A stretch of 64,000 bases of DNA, taken from positions 558,001-622,000 of the forward strand of contig JAGOPK010000002.1 of NCBI GenBank assembly GCA_017992055.1, in the 5' to 3' direction. This document shows, piece by piece, positions 1 to 9,749 of this stretch (its first letter is position 1; each line of letters begins with the position of its first letter). Below the pieces are notes generated by a model. That model had not been told where the DNA came from, ran no database searches, and saw only the letters and a program-made list of their open reading frames with translations. The position numbers and the translations under genes are program-made. This stretch comes from Burkholderiaceae bacterium (GTDB lineage Bacteria > Pseudomonadota > Gammaproteobacteria > Burkholderiales > Burkholderiaceae_C).

Positions 1-1068
1 GCCCTTGGGGTTGGCAACGAACGGGATGCGGATCGAGGCCGAGCGGTTCTTGGCCGAGTAGGCCAGCTTCACCGGGGCTTCGAAGCCGGGCACCAGGCGC
101 TTGTAGCTGTTGGTGCCAGGGTTGGTGATGGCGTTCAGCGCACGGGCGTGCTTGATGATGCCGCCGATGTAGTACAGCGCGAACTCGCTCAGGCCGGCAT
201 AGCCTTCGCCGGCGAACAGGTTCTTGCCGTCCTTCCAGACCGACTGGTGCACGTGCATGCCGCTGCCGTTGTCGCCGACGATGGGCTTGGGCATGAACGT
301 GGCCGTCTTGCCATAGGCATTGGCGACGTTGACGATGACGTACTTCTGCAGCTGGGTCCAGTCGGCGCGCTGCACCAGCGAGCTGAACTTGGTGCCGATC
401 TCCATCTGGCCGGCGTTGGCCACCTCGTGGTGGTGCACCTCGACCGGGATGCCCAGCTGCTCGAGCAGCAGGCACATTTCCGAGCGCAGGTCCTGGCCGC
501 TGTCGACAGGGGGCACCGGGAAGTAGCCGCCCTTGACGGTGGGACGGTAGCCGGAGTTGCCGCCTTCGTATTCCTTGCTGGTGTTCCAGGCGGCTTCGTC
601 GGACTCGATCTTGAAGAACGAGCCGGACATGTCGTTGCCCCAGCGGATACCGTCGAACACGAAGAACTCGGGTTCCGGGCCGAAGAAGGCGGTGTCGCCC
701 AGGCCGCTGCTCTTCAGGTAGGCCTCGGCACGCTTGGCCAGCGAGCGCGGGTCGCGCTCATAGGGCTTGCCGTCGGCGGGATCGACCACGTCGCAGGTCA
801 GGATCAGCGTCGGCTCTTCGAAGAACGGGTCGATGTTGGCCGTGGCCGGGTCCGGCATCAGCAGCATGTCCGAGGCTTCGATGCCCTTCCAGCCGGCGAT
901 CGACGAGCCGTCGAAGGCATGGCCCGACGTGAACTTGTCTTCATCGAAATGGGACAGCGGCACGGACACATGCTGTTCCTTGCCGCGGGTGTCGGTGAAA
1001 CGGAAGTCGACGAACTTGACTTCGTTCTCCTTCACCATCGACATCACGTCGGCGACGGTCTTGGCCAT
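1..1068 (-). CDS. glnA: Glutamine synthetase, type I (C-terminal part missing)
   Basis: Makes glutamine from glutamate, ammonia and ATP in the cytoplasm; the main entry point of ammonium. The translation starts [20 protein letters not shown] and runs 356 residues to the window edge, against about 470 for the family. Visible hallmarks are the beta-grasp N-terminus, the GSSI stretch, the metal-binding [12 protein letters not shown] stretch, HHHEVA and [10 protein letters not shown]. The adenylylation tyrosine lies beyond the edge, so whether the enzyme is GlnE-modified cannot be read here. The start is fixed by an AGGAG ribosome site at 1076-1080. The gene that makes the PII modifier, glnD, is also in this window at 9750. 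Confidence 0.97.
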   Translation of the reverse strand, partial: MAKTVADVMSMVKENEVKFVDFRFTDTRGKEQHVSVPLSHFDEDKFTSGHAFDGSSIAGWKGIEASDMLLMPDPATANIDPFFEEPTLILTCDVVDPADGKPYERDPRSLAKRAEAYLKSSGLGDTAFFGPEPEFFVFDGIRWGNDMSGSFFKIESDEAAWNTSKEYEGGNSGYRPTVKGGYFPVPPVDSGQDLRSEMCLLLEQLGIPVEVHHHEVANAGQMEIGTKFSSLVQRADWTQLQKYVIVNVANAYGKTATFMPKPIVGDNGSGMHVHQSVWKDGKNLFAGEGYAGLSEFALYYIGGIIKHARALNAITNPGTNSYKRLVPGFEAPVKLAYSAKNRSASIRIPFVANPKG

Positions 1069-1164
1069 CAAGAATCTCCTAGCGGGGGCTTTGCGAACGA
1101 GTGGGGGTGTGATGGGGCTGGCCTGGTCACGGGAAAACCCTGGACACGAGGCGCACTGCAATGT

Positions 1165-1181
1165 AGCAGAAAGCATGCCTG
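1165..1181 (-). promoter_or_regulatory. Candidate sigma-54 promoter of glnA
   Basis: Reading toward glnA, the minus strand holds AGGCATGCTTTCTGCTAC. It has the GG (1178-1179) and GC (1166-1167) doublets exactly ten bases apart, as in the -24/-12 class (TGGCAC-N5-TTGC). Match beyond the doublets is moderate. Transcription would begin near 1155, giving a leader of about 87 bases. glnA in many proteobacteria is NtrC/sigma-54 dependent, which makes the site plausible, but GG-N10-GC is frequent by chance in DNA this rich in G and C. Confidence 0.4.
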
Positions 1182-1255
1182 GCACCGGGCTGGCGCATCG
1201 CCCCGCCACCCAGGGTCGGCCCCGCTGGGCCGGCCCGCCCAGAGGCCGGCCGTCC

Positions 1256-1283
1256 AAATTGGTGCGCCGCAAGGCACCAATTT
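1256..1283. terminator. Perfect inverted repeat between cinA-like gene and glnA
   Basis: Ten-base arms, AAATTGGTGC and its exact complement, flank an eight-base spacer. The repeat sits six bases past the stop of the cinA-like gene. On the minus strand it gives a GC-rich stem flanked by A and T bases, so it could end that transcript. An alternative is an activator site for glnA: GCACCAATTTAATGC at its right edge partly matches the NtrC pattern GCACCA-N3-TGGTGC. The hairpin itself is seen directly; the role is inference. Confidence 0.5.
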
Positions 1284-1289
1284 AATGCA

Positions 1290-2090
1290 TCAAGGACGCA
1301 CCAACTCGGGGCCCAGTTCGGCAGCAAAGGCCTGCAGGCCGGCATGCAGTTCGGCAAAGGCCGCGGGCACCGCTTCGGCCCGGCCCTTGACGCCCAGCTC
1401 GATGTGGCGGCCGTACTGCGGGTGGTCGACGCTGGGCAGGCTGAACACCTTGACCGCCGGATGGGCGGCCTCGACGCGCTCCATCAGCGGCGTCAGCGCC
1501 GCCTCCAGCCCGCCCATGACGATGATCGAGCGCTCGACCTCGCGCATCGCGCCGTGCAGGCCGGCATAGCGCGTGTCCAGCAGCCATTCGATCATCGGAT
1601 GGGCCATGACCGGAAAGCCGGGCACGAAGTGCACATCGCCGATCGAGAAGCCGGCGATCTTGTTGTAGGGGTTGGGAATGATCTGCGCGCCGGCCGGGAA
1701 CACGCCCATGTTCAGCCGGTGCAGGTTGTCGGGCCGATCGGGCTCGTAGGGCAGGCCCTGCTCGGCGGCCACATCGCGCATGCGCTCGCGGATCAGCTCG
1801 GCGGCCTGCGGATGCAGCACCAACTCGCGGCCCAGCGCCGCGGCCGCGCACTGGCGCGTGTGGTCGTCGGGCGTGGCGCCGATGCCACCGCAGCTGAACA
1901 CGATGTCGCCCGAGGCAAAGGCCTCGCGCAGCGCGGCGGTGATGCGCTCGCGGTGGTCGCCCACATAGCGCGCCCAGCCCAGCTGCAGGCCGCGTGCGGC
2001 CAGCAGCTCGATGAGCTTGGGCAGGTGCTTGTCCTGGCGCTTGCCGGACAGGATTTCGTCGCCGACGATGATGAGGCCGAAGCTGGGCAT
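1290..2090 (-). CDS. CinA-like molybdopterin-binding (MoaB/Mog) domain protein
   Basis: A 266-residue cytoplasmic protein made of one MoCF-biosynthesis fold, with GLIIVGDEILSGKRQDKH at the N-terminus and the glycine-rich SCGGIGATPDDHT nucleotide/pterin loop near residue 70. This matches the short competence/damage-inducible protein A family. It lacks the C-terminal nicotinamide-nucleotide amidase domain of full CinA, so deamidase activity is not expected. The true substrate of these stand-alone proteins is not established. It lies upstream of glnA on the same strand, separated by an inverted repeat and 220 bases, so it is probably a separate unit. Confidence 0.85.
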   Translation of the reverse strand: MPSFGLIIVGDEILSGKRQDKHLPKLIELLAARGLQLGWARYVGDHRERITAALREAFASGDIVFSCGGIGATPDDHTRQCAAAALGRELVLHPQAAELIRERMRDVAAEQGLPYEPDRPDNLHRLNMGVFPAGAQIIPNPYNKIAGFSIGDVHFVPGFPVMAHPMIEWLLDTRYAGLHGAMREVERSIIVMGGLEAALTPLMERVEAAHPAVKVFSLPSVDHPQYGRHIELGVKGRAEAVPAAFAELHAGLQAFAAELGPELVRP

Positions 2091-2102
2091 GGCGGAGCGA
2101 AT

Positions 2103-3023
2103 TTATAGAGGAGGCGGCAGGGAGGGCGCGGCCGGCGGCGCCACGGGAGCGGCGGGCTGCAGCTCGATGACCTCGCCGACCGGCCGCGCGGCCTGGGCCC
2201 GCGCCAGATCGGCTTCGGCCTCTGCATCGCGCACATGGCGCATGCGCGCCAGCGCGGCCAGCGCGTAATGGGCGAACCACAGCGCCGAGAACGCGAACAC
2301 CAGCGTGTACAGCCACACCGAGAGCGCGATCAGCAGCGGCGCGAACACCAGGGTCATGGCGCCAAAGGCCCACAGCAGCGACGGTGCCGCGCCCAGATAG
2401 CCCGAGACCACGCCGATGCCCAGCAGCGGCAGGCGGTGCTCGCGCAGGATCTGGCGGCGCTCGTCGCGCGTGGCATGCTCGGCCAGCACGTCGAAGGTCA
2501 TCACGCGGTAGGTCAGCCAGCCCCAGATCAGCGGCGGCAGCACCAGCACCAGCGGCGGCACCAGCCAGAACGGCAGGCTGATGGCCAGCGCCAGCAGGGC
2601 CAGCAGGGTGCAGCCCAGCGACCAGGCCACGCTGGCCAGCAGGCCGGCGCCGCGCAGGCGCTGCAGATCGGGAAAGCGCCGCGCCGCCACCAGCGACACC
2701 AGGGCCGGCACCATCAGCAGGGCCACCAGCAGCACCGACAGCACGACGATCACCGGCGCCGCCAGCAGCACCACGATCAGCGGCGCCAGCACCGAGCGGA
2801 ACGAGGCGCCGGCCATGGTCTCCACCCATTTCAGCGCGGCGTCGACCAGCAGCCAGTTCTCCAGCGCGGCACGCACGCCGGCCACCGCCGACTCCCAGTA
2901 CAGCCAGCCCAGGCCCAGGGCCAGGGCCACGCCGACGATCAGCGGCGCCAGCGACAGGCCGATGACCTTGGGATGCAGGCAGTAGGCGACGGCGCGCCAG
3001 AACGAGTTGAACAGCAGGTTCAT
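2103..3023 (-). CDS. EI24/CysZ-family inner membrane protein
   Basis: A 306-residue polytopic membrane protein starting MNLLFNSFWRAVAYCLHP. Long hydrophobic stretches occur near residues 22-45, 75-110, 135-165 and 195-225, and a charged tail follows. The pattern, with FWRAVAYCL at the start and a GWLTYRVMTFD stretch in the middle, is that of the EI24 domain family, which includes the sulfate transporter CysZ. The reading frame continues upstream, but the extension lacks family similarity and would run into the next gene, so the ATG at 3023 was chosen. No sulfur genes are near, so transport of sulfate is only a family-level guess. The gene ends 12 bases before the CinA-like gene and may be cotranscribed with it. 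Confidence 0.8.
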   Translation of the reverse strand: MNLLFNSFWRAVAYCLHPKVIGLSLAPLIVGVALALGLGWLYWESAVAGVRAALENWLLVDAALKWVETMAGASFRSVLAPLIVVLLAAPVIVVLSVLLVALLMVPALVSLVAARRFPDLQRLRGAGLLASVAWSLGCTLLALLALAISLPFWLVPPLVLVLPPLIWGWLTYRVMTFDVLAEHATRDERRQILREHRLPLLGIGVVSGYLGAAPSLLWAFGAMTLVFAPLLIALSVWLYTLVFAFSALWFAHYALAALARMRHVRDAEAEADLARAQAARPVGEVIELQPAAPVAPPAAPSLPPPL

Positions 3024-3049
3024 GCGGTGGGCGAGCATACACGCCGGCT

Positions 3050-3481
3050 TCAGCGCGGCGCCGGCCCGACCTGTTCGCCGCCCAGCTGGCAGCGCTGCTG
3101 CACGCAGCGCGCGCCCGGGTCCATCTGCACCATGCAGTTGCTGACCAGGCCCGACTGGGCCTGGCGCTTGCGCTGCAGCGCGGCCAGTTCGTCGGCCCAG
3201 GCCTGCAGCCGGTCGCCGCGGCTGACCGCTGCCGACCAGGGCACAAAGCGCAGCGGCCCGCCGCAGGCCTTGTGGCCCAGCGCCAGCGTGCGGCACTGGG
3301 CGTCGCCGTCGCAGCGGGCCGTGCCGATCTCGGCCTGGATGCGCGCCAGCAGCGCCGCCTCGGGGTCGGGCTGGGGCTCGGGCGCGCGGGCAGGACGGCC
3401 CATGCCGTCGGCCCAGGCCAGGGCCGAGGCGCCGGCCAGCGCCAGCGCCAGCAGGCTGCGGCGGACTTGATGTGAGGACAT
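3050..3481 (-). CDS. Small exported cysteine-rich protein, function unknown
   Basis: A 143-residue protein starting [20 protein letters not shown], a clear cleavable signal peptide ending near ALAWA. The mature part has paired cysteines (RCDGDAQC, then KACGG, NC and RCVQQRC), which suggests a small disulfide-bonded periplasmic protein. No enzymatic motif is visible and I do not recognise a named family. The ATG at 3481 is preferred because GGAG lies six bases upstream of it; an in-frame ATG four codons further upstream is possible. The divergent neighbour is the flavin monooxygenase. Confidence 0.7.
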   Translation of the reverse strand: MSSHQVRRSLLALALAGASALAWADGMGRPARAPEPQPDPEAALLARIQAEIGTARCDGDAQCRTLALGHKACGGPLRFVPWSAAVSRGDRLQAWADELAALQRKRQAQSGLVSNCMVQMDPGARCVQQRCQLGGEQVGPAPR

Positions 3482-3527
3482 GCACGACTCCATGGCGCCG
3501 GACATCCGGAGCCCCTGCAAGGGATCT

Positions 3528-3563
3528 TGCCGCAGCCGCCACGGTTCCCCGGCGGCTGCGGCA
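3528..3563. repeat. Strong inverted repeat in the divergent 3481/3575 gap
   Basis: Thirteen-base perfect arms, TGCCGCAGCCGCC and its complement, flank a ten-base spacer (3541-3550). It sits just 11 bases before the monooxygenase ATG and within the upstream region of the divergent small exported protein. It could be an operator shared by both genes or a leader hairpin that hides the monooxygenase start. No T-run follows, so it is not a typical terminator. Confidence 0.65.
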
Positions 3564-3574
3564 TCATCACCGGC

Positions 3575-4591
3575 ATGATCCCCTTGTCCGTGCTCGACCT
3601 TGCCCCGATTGCCGAAGGCCGCGATGCCGCCGCCGCCCTGGCCCACAGCCTGGAGCTGGCACAGCAGGCCGAAGCCAGCGGCTACAAGCGCTTCTGGCTG
3701 GCCGAGCACCACAACATGGACGGCGTGGCCTGCTCGGCCACCGCGGTGCTGATCGGCCATGTGGCCGGCGGCACCAAGACCATCCGCGTCGGCGCCGGCG
3801 GCGTGATGCTGCCCAACCATGCGCCGCTGGTGATTGCCGAGCAGTTCGGCACCCTGGCCACGCTGTACCCGGGCCGCATCGACCTGGGCCTGGGCCGTGC
3901 GCCTGGCACCGACATGGCCACCGCGCGTGCGCTGCGCCGCCACCTGGCCACGGCCGGCGAGGACGACTTCGCCCAGGACGTGCAGGAGCTGCAGCAGTAC
4001 CTGGAGCCGGCCGCCCCCGGAGCACCGGCCGCGGTGCGCGCCATCCCGGGCATCGGCACGCGGGTGCCGATCTGGATCCTCGGCTCCAGCCTCTACGGCG
4101 CCCAGCTGGCGGCCTGGCTGGGCCTGCCTTATGCGTTTGCCTCGCACTTTGCGCCCGAGCTGCTGGTGCAGGCGGTGGACACCTACAAGCGCCTGTACCG
4201 GCCCTCGCCACGCTGGCCCGAGCCGCATGCGATGGTCGGCGTCAACGTCATCGCCGCGCCCAGCGACGACGAGGCGGCGTATCTGGCCACCTCGTTCCAG
4301 CAGCGCTTTCTGGCCATGCAGCGCGGCGTGCGCGGCCCGCTGCCCCGGCCGATGGACCCGGCCGAGTTTGCCCAGCTGGGCACGCCCGCCGAGCGCGCAG
4401 GCGCCGCGCGCATGTGGGCCTGCAGCGCCATCGGCGCGGCCGACACGGTGCGCGCCCAGCTGGCGCGCATCGTCGAGGCCAGCGGCGCCGACGAGCTGAT
4501 CGTCACCGCCGGCATCCACGACCACGGCGCCCGGGTGCGCAGCTACAGGCTGCTGGCCGACTGGCTGGCCACGCCGCTGCCGCGCAGCTGA
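3575..4591 (+). CDS. LLM-class flavin-dependent oxidoreductase (YhbW/luciferase-like)
   Basis: A 338-residue soluble protein of the bacterial-luciferase-like monooxygenase group. Typical elements are [15 protein letters not shown] at the start, [19 protein letters not shown] near residue 45, [20 protein letters not shown] near residue 75 and the [12 protein letters not shown] turn. Family members use reduced flavin (FMNH2 or F420) and oxygen on unknown small molecules. The ATG at 3575 matches the family start; a longer frame beginning at 3527 runs through the inverted repeat and is unlikely. No flavin reductase gene is adjacent, so a substrate cannot be inferred. Confidence 0.9.
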   Translation: MIPLSVLDLAPIAEGRDAAAALAHSLELAQQAEASGYKRFWLAEHHNMDGVACSATAVLIGHVAGGTKTIRVGAGGVMLPNHAPLVIAEQFGTLATLYPGRIDLGLGRAPGTDMATARALRRHLATAGEDDFAQDVQELQQYLEPAAPGAPAAVRAIPGIGTRVPIWILGSSLYGAQLAAWLGLPYAFASHFAPELLVQAVDTYKRLYRPSPRWPEPHAMVGVNVIAAPSDDEAAYLATSFQQRFLAMQRGVRGPLPRPMDPAEFAQLGTPAERAGAARMWACSAIGAADTVRAQLARIVEASGADELIVTAGIHDHGARVRSYRLLADWLATPLPRS

Positions 4592-4801
4592 TCAGGCCGC
4601 CAGCGCCACCTCGGCCTCGTCGCGCCACCAGGCCACGGCCTCGAACCAGCCCTCCCAGACGCAGCCGCTGCAGCCGCGGCCGCAGCAGCCGAAGGGCTCG
4701 GGCGGCGGCTCGCGCAGCGCCACGCCAGCGCGGCCGGCGCGCTGCTGCAAATGGGCGATCACCGCCAGGCCGGTGTCGCGGTCGGTGATGGCAAAACTCA
4801 T
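4592..4801 (-). CDS. Oxidoreductase-like domain protein (small, Cys-rich)
   Basis: A 69-residue protein with FGCCGRGCSGCVWEGWFEAV at residues 38-57, the C-C-G-x-G-C-x-x-C-V-W core of the Oxidored-like family (PF09791). The four clustered cysteines suggest binding of a metal or an iron-sulfur centre, though no activity is known for the family. Its stop codon touches that of the flavin monooxygenase at 4591 (convergent, zero spacing). Its start lies inside the second copy of a 14-base duplication just after purL, so it is probably read from the purL transcript. Confidence 0.75.
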   Translation of the reverse strand: MSFAITDRDTGLAVIAHLQQRAGRAGVALREPPPEPFGCCGRGCSGCVWEGWFEAVAWWRDEAEVALAA

Positions 4802-4817
4802 CCGGCAAAACTCATCC
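4790..4817 (-). repeat. Tandem 14-base duplication at the purL stop / downstream start
   Basis: On the minus strand GGATGAGTTTTGCC occurs twice back to back (4817-4804 and 4803-4790). The first copy supplies the purL stop (GGA TGA). The second copy supplies the ATG of the small downstream gene. The ATG in the first copy opens only a five-codon frame that stops in the second copy. Without the duplication the purL stop and downstream start would overlap as ATGA. Confidence 0.9.
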
Positions 4818-7800
4818 GACCCAGCGCCGCGCGTTGCGGAACATGCGCAGCCAGGGGCTGTACTGCGAGCGATCGCCCGAGGTCCAGCTCATCTGCACAT
4901 TGCGGAACACACGCTCCGGGTGGGGCATCAGCACGGTGAAGCGGCCGTCGGCCGTGGTCACCGAGGTCAGGCCCTCGGGGCTGCCATTGGGATTGGCCGG
5001 ATAGCGCTCGGTGGCCTGGCCGGCCGAGTCGACGAAGCGCATCGCGCGCTGCACACGCTGGGCATTGCCACGCTGGCTGAAATCGGCATAACCCTCGCCA
5101 TGGGCGACGGCGATCGGCAGCCGGCTGCCGGCCATGCCGGCGAAGAAGATCGACGGGCTGTCCAGCACCTCCACCAGGCTCAGCCGGGCCTCGAACTGCT
5201 CGCTCTTGTTGCGCGTGAACTTGGGCCAGTCCTGGGCGCCGGGGATGATGGGCGACAGCGCGGCCATCATCTGGCAGCCATTGCACACGCCCAGCGCAAA
5301 GCTGTCGCTGCGCTGGAAGAAGGCCTGGAACTGCTCGGCCAGCTGCGGGTTGAACAGGATGGAGCGCGCCCAGCCCTCGCCGGCGCCCAGCGTATCGCCG
5401 TAGCTGAAGCCGCCGCAGGCCACCAGGCCCTGGAACTGGGCCAGTGCCACGCCGCCACGCTGCAGGTCGCTCATGTGCACATCGAAGGTGTCGAAGCCGG
5501 CCAGGTGCATGGCATGGCTCATCTCCAGATGCGAGTTGACGCCCTGCTCGCGCAGGATGGCCACCTTGGGCCGGGCTGAGGCCTTGGCGATATAGGGCGC
5601 TGCCACGTCCTCGGCCGGGTCGAAGCCGAGCTTCACATGCAGGCCGGTGTCGGCCTCGTCGCCCACGGCCGCATGCTCGGCGGCGGCGCAGTCCGGGTGG
5701 TCGCGCAGCGCGGTGATGCGCGCCGAGACCTGGTCCCAGGCCTGCTGCAGCTCGCGCAGCGGCGCACTGAACTGGGCCTTGGCATCGCGCCAGACCTCGA
5801 TGGTCGGGCGCTGATGGGTGGCGCCCACCACATGGCTCCAGCGCGACAGGCCGTGGCGGCGCAGCACGGCGATGGCCGCATCGCGCTGGGCACGCGGCAC
5901 CTGCAGCACCACGCCCAGTTCCTCGTTGAACAAGGCCTTCAGCATCAGCTCATTGCGGCGCTCGCTGACCTGGCCGGCCCAGTTCTTGGAATCGCCATGC
6001 TCGGCGCGGCTGTCGCTGATGCCATCGCCCTCGGTACACAGCAGGTCGACATTCAGGCTCACGCCCTGCTGGCCGGCAAAGGCCATCTCGCAGACCGTGG
6101 CCCACAGGCCGCCGTCGCTGCGGTCGTGGTAGGCCAGCAGGCTGCCATCGGCACGCAGCTCGTTGACGGCAGCCACCAGGGCCTTGAGCAGGGTCGGATC
6201 GTCGACATCGGGAACGCCGTCGGCCTGGGCGCAGCCGAACTGGCCCAGCACCTGGGCCAGCATGCTGCCGGCCATGCGTTGGCGGCCGGCGCCCAGGTCA
6301 ACCAGGATCAGGCTGGTCTCGCCGGGCTGCAGCTGCGGCGTCAGCGTGCCGCGCACATCGTCCAGCGAGGCGAAGGCGGTGACGATCAGGCTCACCGGCG
6401 CGGTGACCTGCTTGCTGCCGCCGGCATCGCTCCAGCGCGTGCGCATCGACAGGCTGTCCTTGCCCACCGGGATGCCGATGCCCAGCGCCGGACACAGCTC
6501 CATGCCCACGGCACGCACGGTGTCGTACAGCGCTGCGTCTTCGCCGGGCTCGCCGCAGGCGGCCATCCAGTTGGCGCTGAGCTTGATGCGCGACAGCTCG
6601 ATCGGCGCGGCCAGCAGATTGGTGATGGCCTCGCCCACGGCCATGCGGCCCGAGGCGGCGGCGGTGGCCGAGGCCAGGGCGGCCAGCGGCGTGCGCTCGC
6701 CCATGCTCATGGCCTCGCCACGAAAGCCCGTGTAGTCGGCCAGGGTCACGGCGCAGTCGGCCACCGGCACCTGCCAGGGGCCGACCATCTGGTCGCGGTG
6801 GCTCAGGCCCCCCACGGTGCGGTCGCCGATGGTGATCAGAAAGCGCTTGCTGGCCACCGTGGGATGGCGCAGCACGTCAAAAGCCACCTGGGCCAGCGCC
6901 ACGCCGGTGAGGTCCAGCCTGGGCGACTGCAGCGCCACGCGCTGCACGTCGCGGTGCATCTTGGGCGGCTTGCCCAGCAGCACGTCCATCGGCATGTCGA
7001 TGGCGCGATCACCGCCCGGGCCGTCTTCCAGCACCAGGGCACGGTCGGAAGTGGCCACGCCAACCACTGCAAACGGGCAGCGCTCGCGCCCGGCCATGCG
7101 CTCGAACACCGGCAGCAGATCGGGATCGAGCGCCAGCACATAGCGCTCCTGGCTCTCGTTGCACCAGATTTCCTTGGGTGCCAGGCCGGTTTCTTCCAGC
7201 GGCACCTTGCGCAGATCGAAGGTGGCACCCTGGCCGGCGCCATCCACCAGCTCGGGGAAGGCATTGCTGATGCCGCCTGCGCCCACGTCGTGGATGGCCA
7301 GGATGGGATTGCCCTCGCCCAGCGCCCAGCAGTGGTTGATGACCTCCTGGGCGCGGCGCTGGATCTCGGGGTTGCCACGCTGCACGCTGTCGAAGTCGAG
7401 CGCCGCGGTGTTGCTGCCGGCGGCCATCGAGCTGGCGGCGCCGCCGCCCATGCCGATGCGCATGCCCGGCCCGCCCAGTTGCACCAGCAGGGTGCCGGCG
7501 CCAAACGGCAGCTTGTGCGTCTGGCCGGCGCTGATGCTGCCCAGGCCGCCGGCGATCATGATGGGCTTGTGGTAGCCACGCACCTGGCCGGCCACAGCCT
7601 GCTCGTAGACGCGGAAATAGCCGCCCAGGTTGGGCCGGCCGAACTCGTTGTTGAAGGCCGCGCCGCCCAGCGGGCCCTCGATCATGATCTGCAGCGGGCT
7701 GGCGATGTGCTCGGGCTTGCCCACCGGCTTGGCTTCCCAGGGCTCGGCCAGGCCCGGCAGGTGCAGGTTGGAGACCGAGAAGCCGGTCAGCCCGGCCTTG

Positions 7801-8840
7801 GGGCGGGCGCCGCGGCCGGTGGCGCCCTCGTCGCGGATCTCGCCGCCGGCACCGGTGGACGCGCCCGGGAACGGGCTGATGGCGGTGGGATGGTTGTGCG
7901 TCTCCACCTTCATCAGCACATGCACGGTCTCGTCGCGCGGGCCGTAGAGCGGCGCGTCGCTGCAACCCTGCGGCAGCCAGCGCTGCGCCGGGCCGCCTTC
8001 CATCACCGCGGCGTTGTCGCTGTAAGCCACCACGCTGTGCTGGGGCGACAGCTTCTCGGTGTTGCGGATCATGCCGAACAGGCTCAGGTCCTGGCGCTGG
8101 CCGTCGATGGTGAAGTCGGCATTGAAGATCTTGTGCCGGCAATGCTCGCTGTTGGCCTGGGCGAACATCATCAGCTCCACGTCGCTGGGGTTGCGGCCCA
8201 GCTGGCGGAAGTTGCTCACCAGGTAGTCGATCTCGTCGTCCGACAGCGCCAGGCCCCAGTCGGCATTGGCCTGCTGCAGCGCGGCGCGGCCGGCGCCCAG
8301 CACGTCCACATGGGCCAGCGGCTCGGCCTGGCGGGCGTCGAACAGGTGGCGCGCGGCCTCGCGCTCGAAGGCCACGCTCTCGGTCATGCGGTCGTGCAGC
8401 AAATCGGCGCAGGCGGCCAGGGCCGCCTCGGTCAAGGGCTTGGCCGAGCCGAACAGCGGCGCCTTCAGCTGCAGCCGGTATTCGGTGACGCGCTCGACGC
8501 GGTGCACGGCCAGGCCGCAGTTGTGGGCGATGTCGGTGGCCTTGCTGGCCCAGGGCGAGACCGTGCCCAGGCGCGGCATCACCAGCACCAGGCTGCCGCC
8601 GTCGCCATCGCCGGCATAGGCATCGCCATAGTCCAGCAGCGCGGCCACGCGCTCGCGGGTGACACTGTCCAGCGCCGCATCGGCCCAGACCCAGTGCACA
8701 TGGCGCGCCACCAGGCCGCTGATGCGCGGCTCCAGCGCCTGCAGCCGCGGCAGCAGGGCCTGGGCGCGGAAGGCCGACAGCGCATTGCCGCCCTCGACGA
8801 AGAACACGTTGGCGGAGGAAGGCTTGGTGGTGGTCGACAT
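4812..8840 (-). CDS. purL: Phosphoribosylformylglycinamidine synthase, single-chain
   Basis: Fourth step of purine synthesis: converts FGAR, glutamine and ATP to FGAM. At 1342 residues it is the large form that fuses an N-terminal PurS-like part, two AIR-synthase-like ATP domains and a C-terminal glutamine amidotransferase. Visible are the [20 protein letters not shown] stretch, [15 protein letters not shown] and, in the amidotransferase, the nucleophile in GVCNGCQMM with the later HGEG. The ATG at 8840 was chosen; a GTG two codons upstream (8846) is equally possible, and neither has a strong ribosome site. Divergent from map with 95 bases between. Confidence 0.97.
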   Translation of the reverse strand: MSTTTKPSSANVFFVEGGNALSAFRAQALLPRLQALEPRISGLVARHVHWVWADAALDSVTRERVAALLDYGDAYAGDGDGGSLVLVMPRLGTVSPWASKATDIAHNCGLAVHRVERVTEYRLQLKAPLFGSAKPLTEAALAACADLLHDRMTESVAFEREAARHLFDARQAEPLAHVDVLGAGRAALQQANADWGLALSDDEIDYLVSNFRQLGRNPSDVELMMFAQANSEHCRHKIFNADFTIDGQRQDLSLFGMIRNTEKLSPQHSVVAYSDNAAVMEGGPAQRWLPQGCSDAPLYGPRDETVHVLMKVETHNHPTAISPFPGASTGAGGEIRDEGATGRGARPKAGLTGFSVSNLHLPGLAEPWEAKPVGKPEHIASPLQIMIEGPLGGAAFNNEFGRPNLGGYFRVYEQAVAGQVRGYHKPIMIAGGLGSISAGQTHKLPFGAGTLLVQLGGPGMRIGMGGGAASSMAAGSNTAALDFDSVQRGNPEIQRRAQEVINHCWALGEGNPILAIHDVGAGGISNAFPELVDGAGQGATFDLRKVPLEETGLAPKEIWCNESQERYVLALDPDLLPVFERMAGRERCPFAVVGVATSDRALVLEDGPGGDRAIDMPMDVLLGKPPKMHRDVQRVALQSPRLDLTGVALAQVAFDVLRHPTVASKRFLITIGDRTVGGLSHRDQMVGPWQVPVADCAVTLADYTGFRGEAMSMGERTPLAALASATAAASGRMAVGEAITNLLAAPIELSRIKLSANWMAACGEPGEDAALYDTVRAVGMELCPALGIGIPVGKDSLSMRTRWSDAGGSKQVTAPVSLIVTAFASLDDVRGTLTPQLQPGETSLILVDLGAGRQRMAGSMLAQVLGQFGCAQADGVPDVDDPTLLKALVAAVNELRADGSLLAYHDRSDGGLWATVCEMAFAGQQGVSLNVDLLCTEGDGISDSRAEHGDSKNWAGQVSERRNELMLKALFNEELGVVLQVPRAQRDAAIAVLRRHGLSRWSHVVGATHQRPTIEVWRDAKAQFSAPLRELQQAWDQVSARITALRDHPDCAAAEHAAVGDEADTGLHVKLGFDPAEDVAAPYIAKASARPKVAILREQGVNSHLEMSHAMHLAGFDTFDVHMSDLQRGGVALAQFQGLVACGGFSYGDTLGAGEGWARSILFNPQLAEQFQAFFQRSDSFALGVCNGCQMMAALSPIIPGAQDWPKFTRNKSEQFEARLSLVEVLDSPSIFFAGMAGSRLPIAVAHGEGYADFSQRGNAQRVQRAMRFVDSAGQATERYPANPNGSPEGLTSVTTADGRFTVLMPHPERVFRNVQMSWTSGDRSQYSPWLRMFRNARRWVG

Positions 8841-8921
8841 GGGCACCCGTTGCAGCGGGAAGAAGGACTTCCACGGGCGCTGGCCATGCCCATGAAAACC
8901 CTTGATTCTACTTTGAGGTGG

Positions 8922-8935
8922 GATAATTCCCGCCC
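8922..8935 (+). promoter_or_regulatory. -10 element placed for a leaderless map transcript
   Basis: GATAAT at 8922-8927 lies only eight bases before the map ATG, and no purine-rich ribosome site exists between them. A start of transcription six to eight bases past this element would fall on or beside the ATG. No good -35 box is seen at 17 bases. The same layout occurs before the genes at 21792 and 30579. Confidence 0.45.
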
Positions 8936-9742
8936 ATGGCCATCACCCTGAAGACCGCCGCCGACATCGAAGGCATGCGCATCGCCGGCCGCCTCGCCAG
9001 CGAGGTGCTCGACATGCTGACCCCGCACGTCAAGCCCGGCATCACCACCGAACAGCTGGACAAGCTGGCGCACGACCACATCGTCGAGGTGCAAAAAGCC
9101 ATTCCCGCGCCGCTGAACTACCAGCCGCCGGGCTATGTGCCCTACCCCAAGTCGATCTGCACCTCGATCAACCACCAGGTCTGCCACGGCATCCCCAACG
9201 ACAAGCCGCTGAAGAACGGCGACATCGTCAACATCGACGTCACCGTCATCAAGGACGGCTGGCATGGCGACACCAGCCGCATGTTCGTGGTCGGTGACGG
9301 CGGCATCGCCGCCAAGCGGCTGTGCAGCATCACCTACGAGGCGATGTGGAAGGGCATTGCCAAGGTGCGGCCCGGCGCGCGCCTGGGCGACATCGGCCAC
9401 GCCATCCAGACCTTTGCCGAGAACCAGGGCTTTTCCATCGTGCGCGAGTTCTGCGGCCATGGCATCGGCCAGAAGTTCCACGAGGAGCCGCAGGTGCTGC
9501 ACTACGGCCGCCCCGGCACGCTGGAAGAGCTGGTGCCGGGCATGGTGTTCACCATCGAGCCGATGATCAACGCCGGCCGGCGCGAGATCCGCGAGCTGGG
9601 CGACGGCTGGACCATCGTCACCAAGGACCGCTCGCTGTCGGCGCAGTGGGAGCACACGGTGGTGGTCACCGAGACCGGCTACGAGATCATGACGCTGTCG
9701 GCCGGCAGCCCGCCGCCGCCGGCCTTCATCACCGGCGCCTGA
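8936..9742 (+). CDS. map: Methionine aminopeptidase, type I
   Basis: Removes the initiator methionine from new proteins when the second residue is small. The 268-residue cytoplasmic enzyme has the full two-metal site: [17 protein letters not shown] (two aspartates), [14 protein letters not shown] (histidine), VFTIEPM (glutamate) and [11 protein letters not shown] (glutamate). There is no N-terminal zinc-finger or SH3 extension, so it is the bacterial Ia form. It is followed after seven bases by glnD, a common pairing in betaproteobacteria. The C-terminal proline-rich tail is short and variable. Confidence 0.97.
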   Translation: MAITLKTAADIEGMRIAGRLASEVLDMLTPHVKPGITTEQLDKLAHDHIVEVQKAIPAPLNYQPPGYVPYPKSICTSINHQVCHGIPNDKPLKNGDIVNIDVTVIKDGWHGDTSRMFVVGDGGIAAKRLCSITYEAMWKGIAKVRPGARLGDIGHAIQTFAENQGFSIVREFCGHGIGQKFHEEPQVLHYGRPGTLEELVPGMVFTIEPMINAGRREIRELGDGWTIVTKDRSLSAQWEHTVVVTETGYEIMTLSAGSPPPPAFITGA

Positions 9743-9749
9743 GCTGCCG

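Noticed and set aside
1180-1196. A plus-strand TGGCAC-N5-TGGC element that looks like a sigma-54 promoter.
   Set aside because: It faces away from glnA into the 3' end of the cinA-like gene, and no plus-strand gene follows. Taken as chance in GC-rich DNA.
5637-8951. A 1104-codon open frame opposite purL, and similar giant frames opposite glnD (9729-12581), the kinase (30483-33299), prlC (33136-36945) and the 39758-43543 genes.
   Set aside because: The translations are rich in His, Gln, Arg and Ala, lack any family motif, and mirror the codons of well-recognised genes on the other strand. They are a result of very high GC content.
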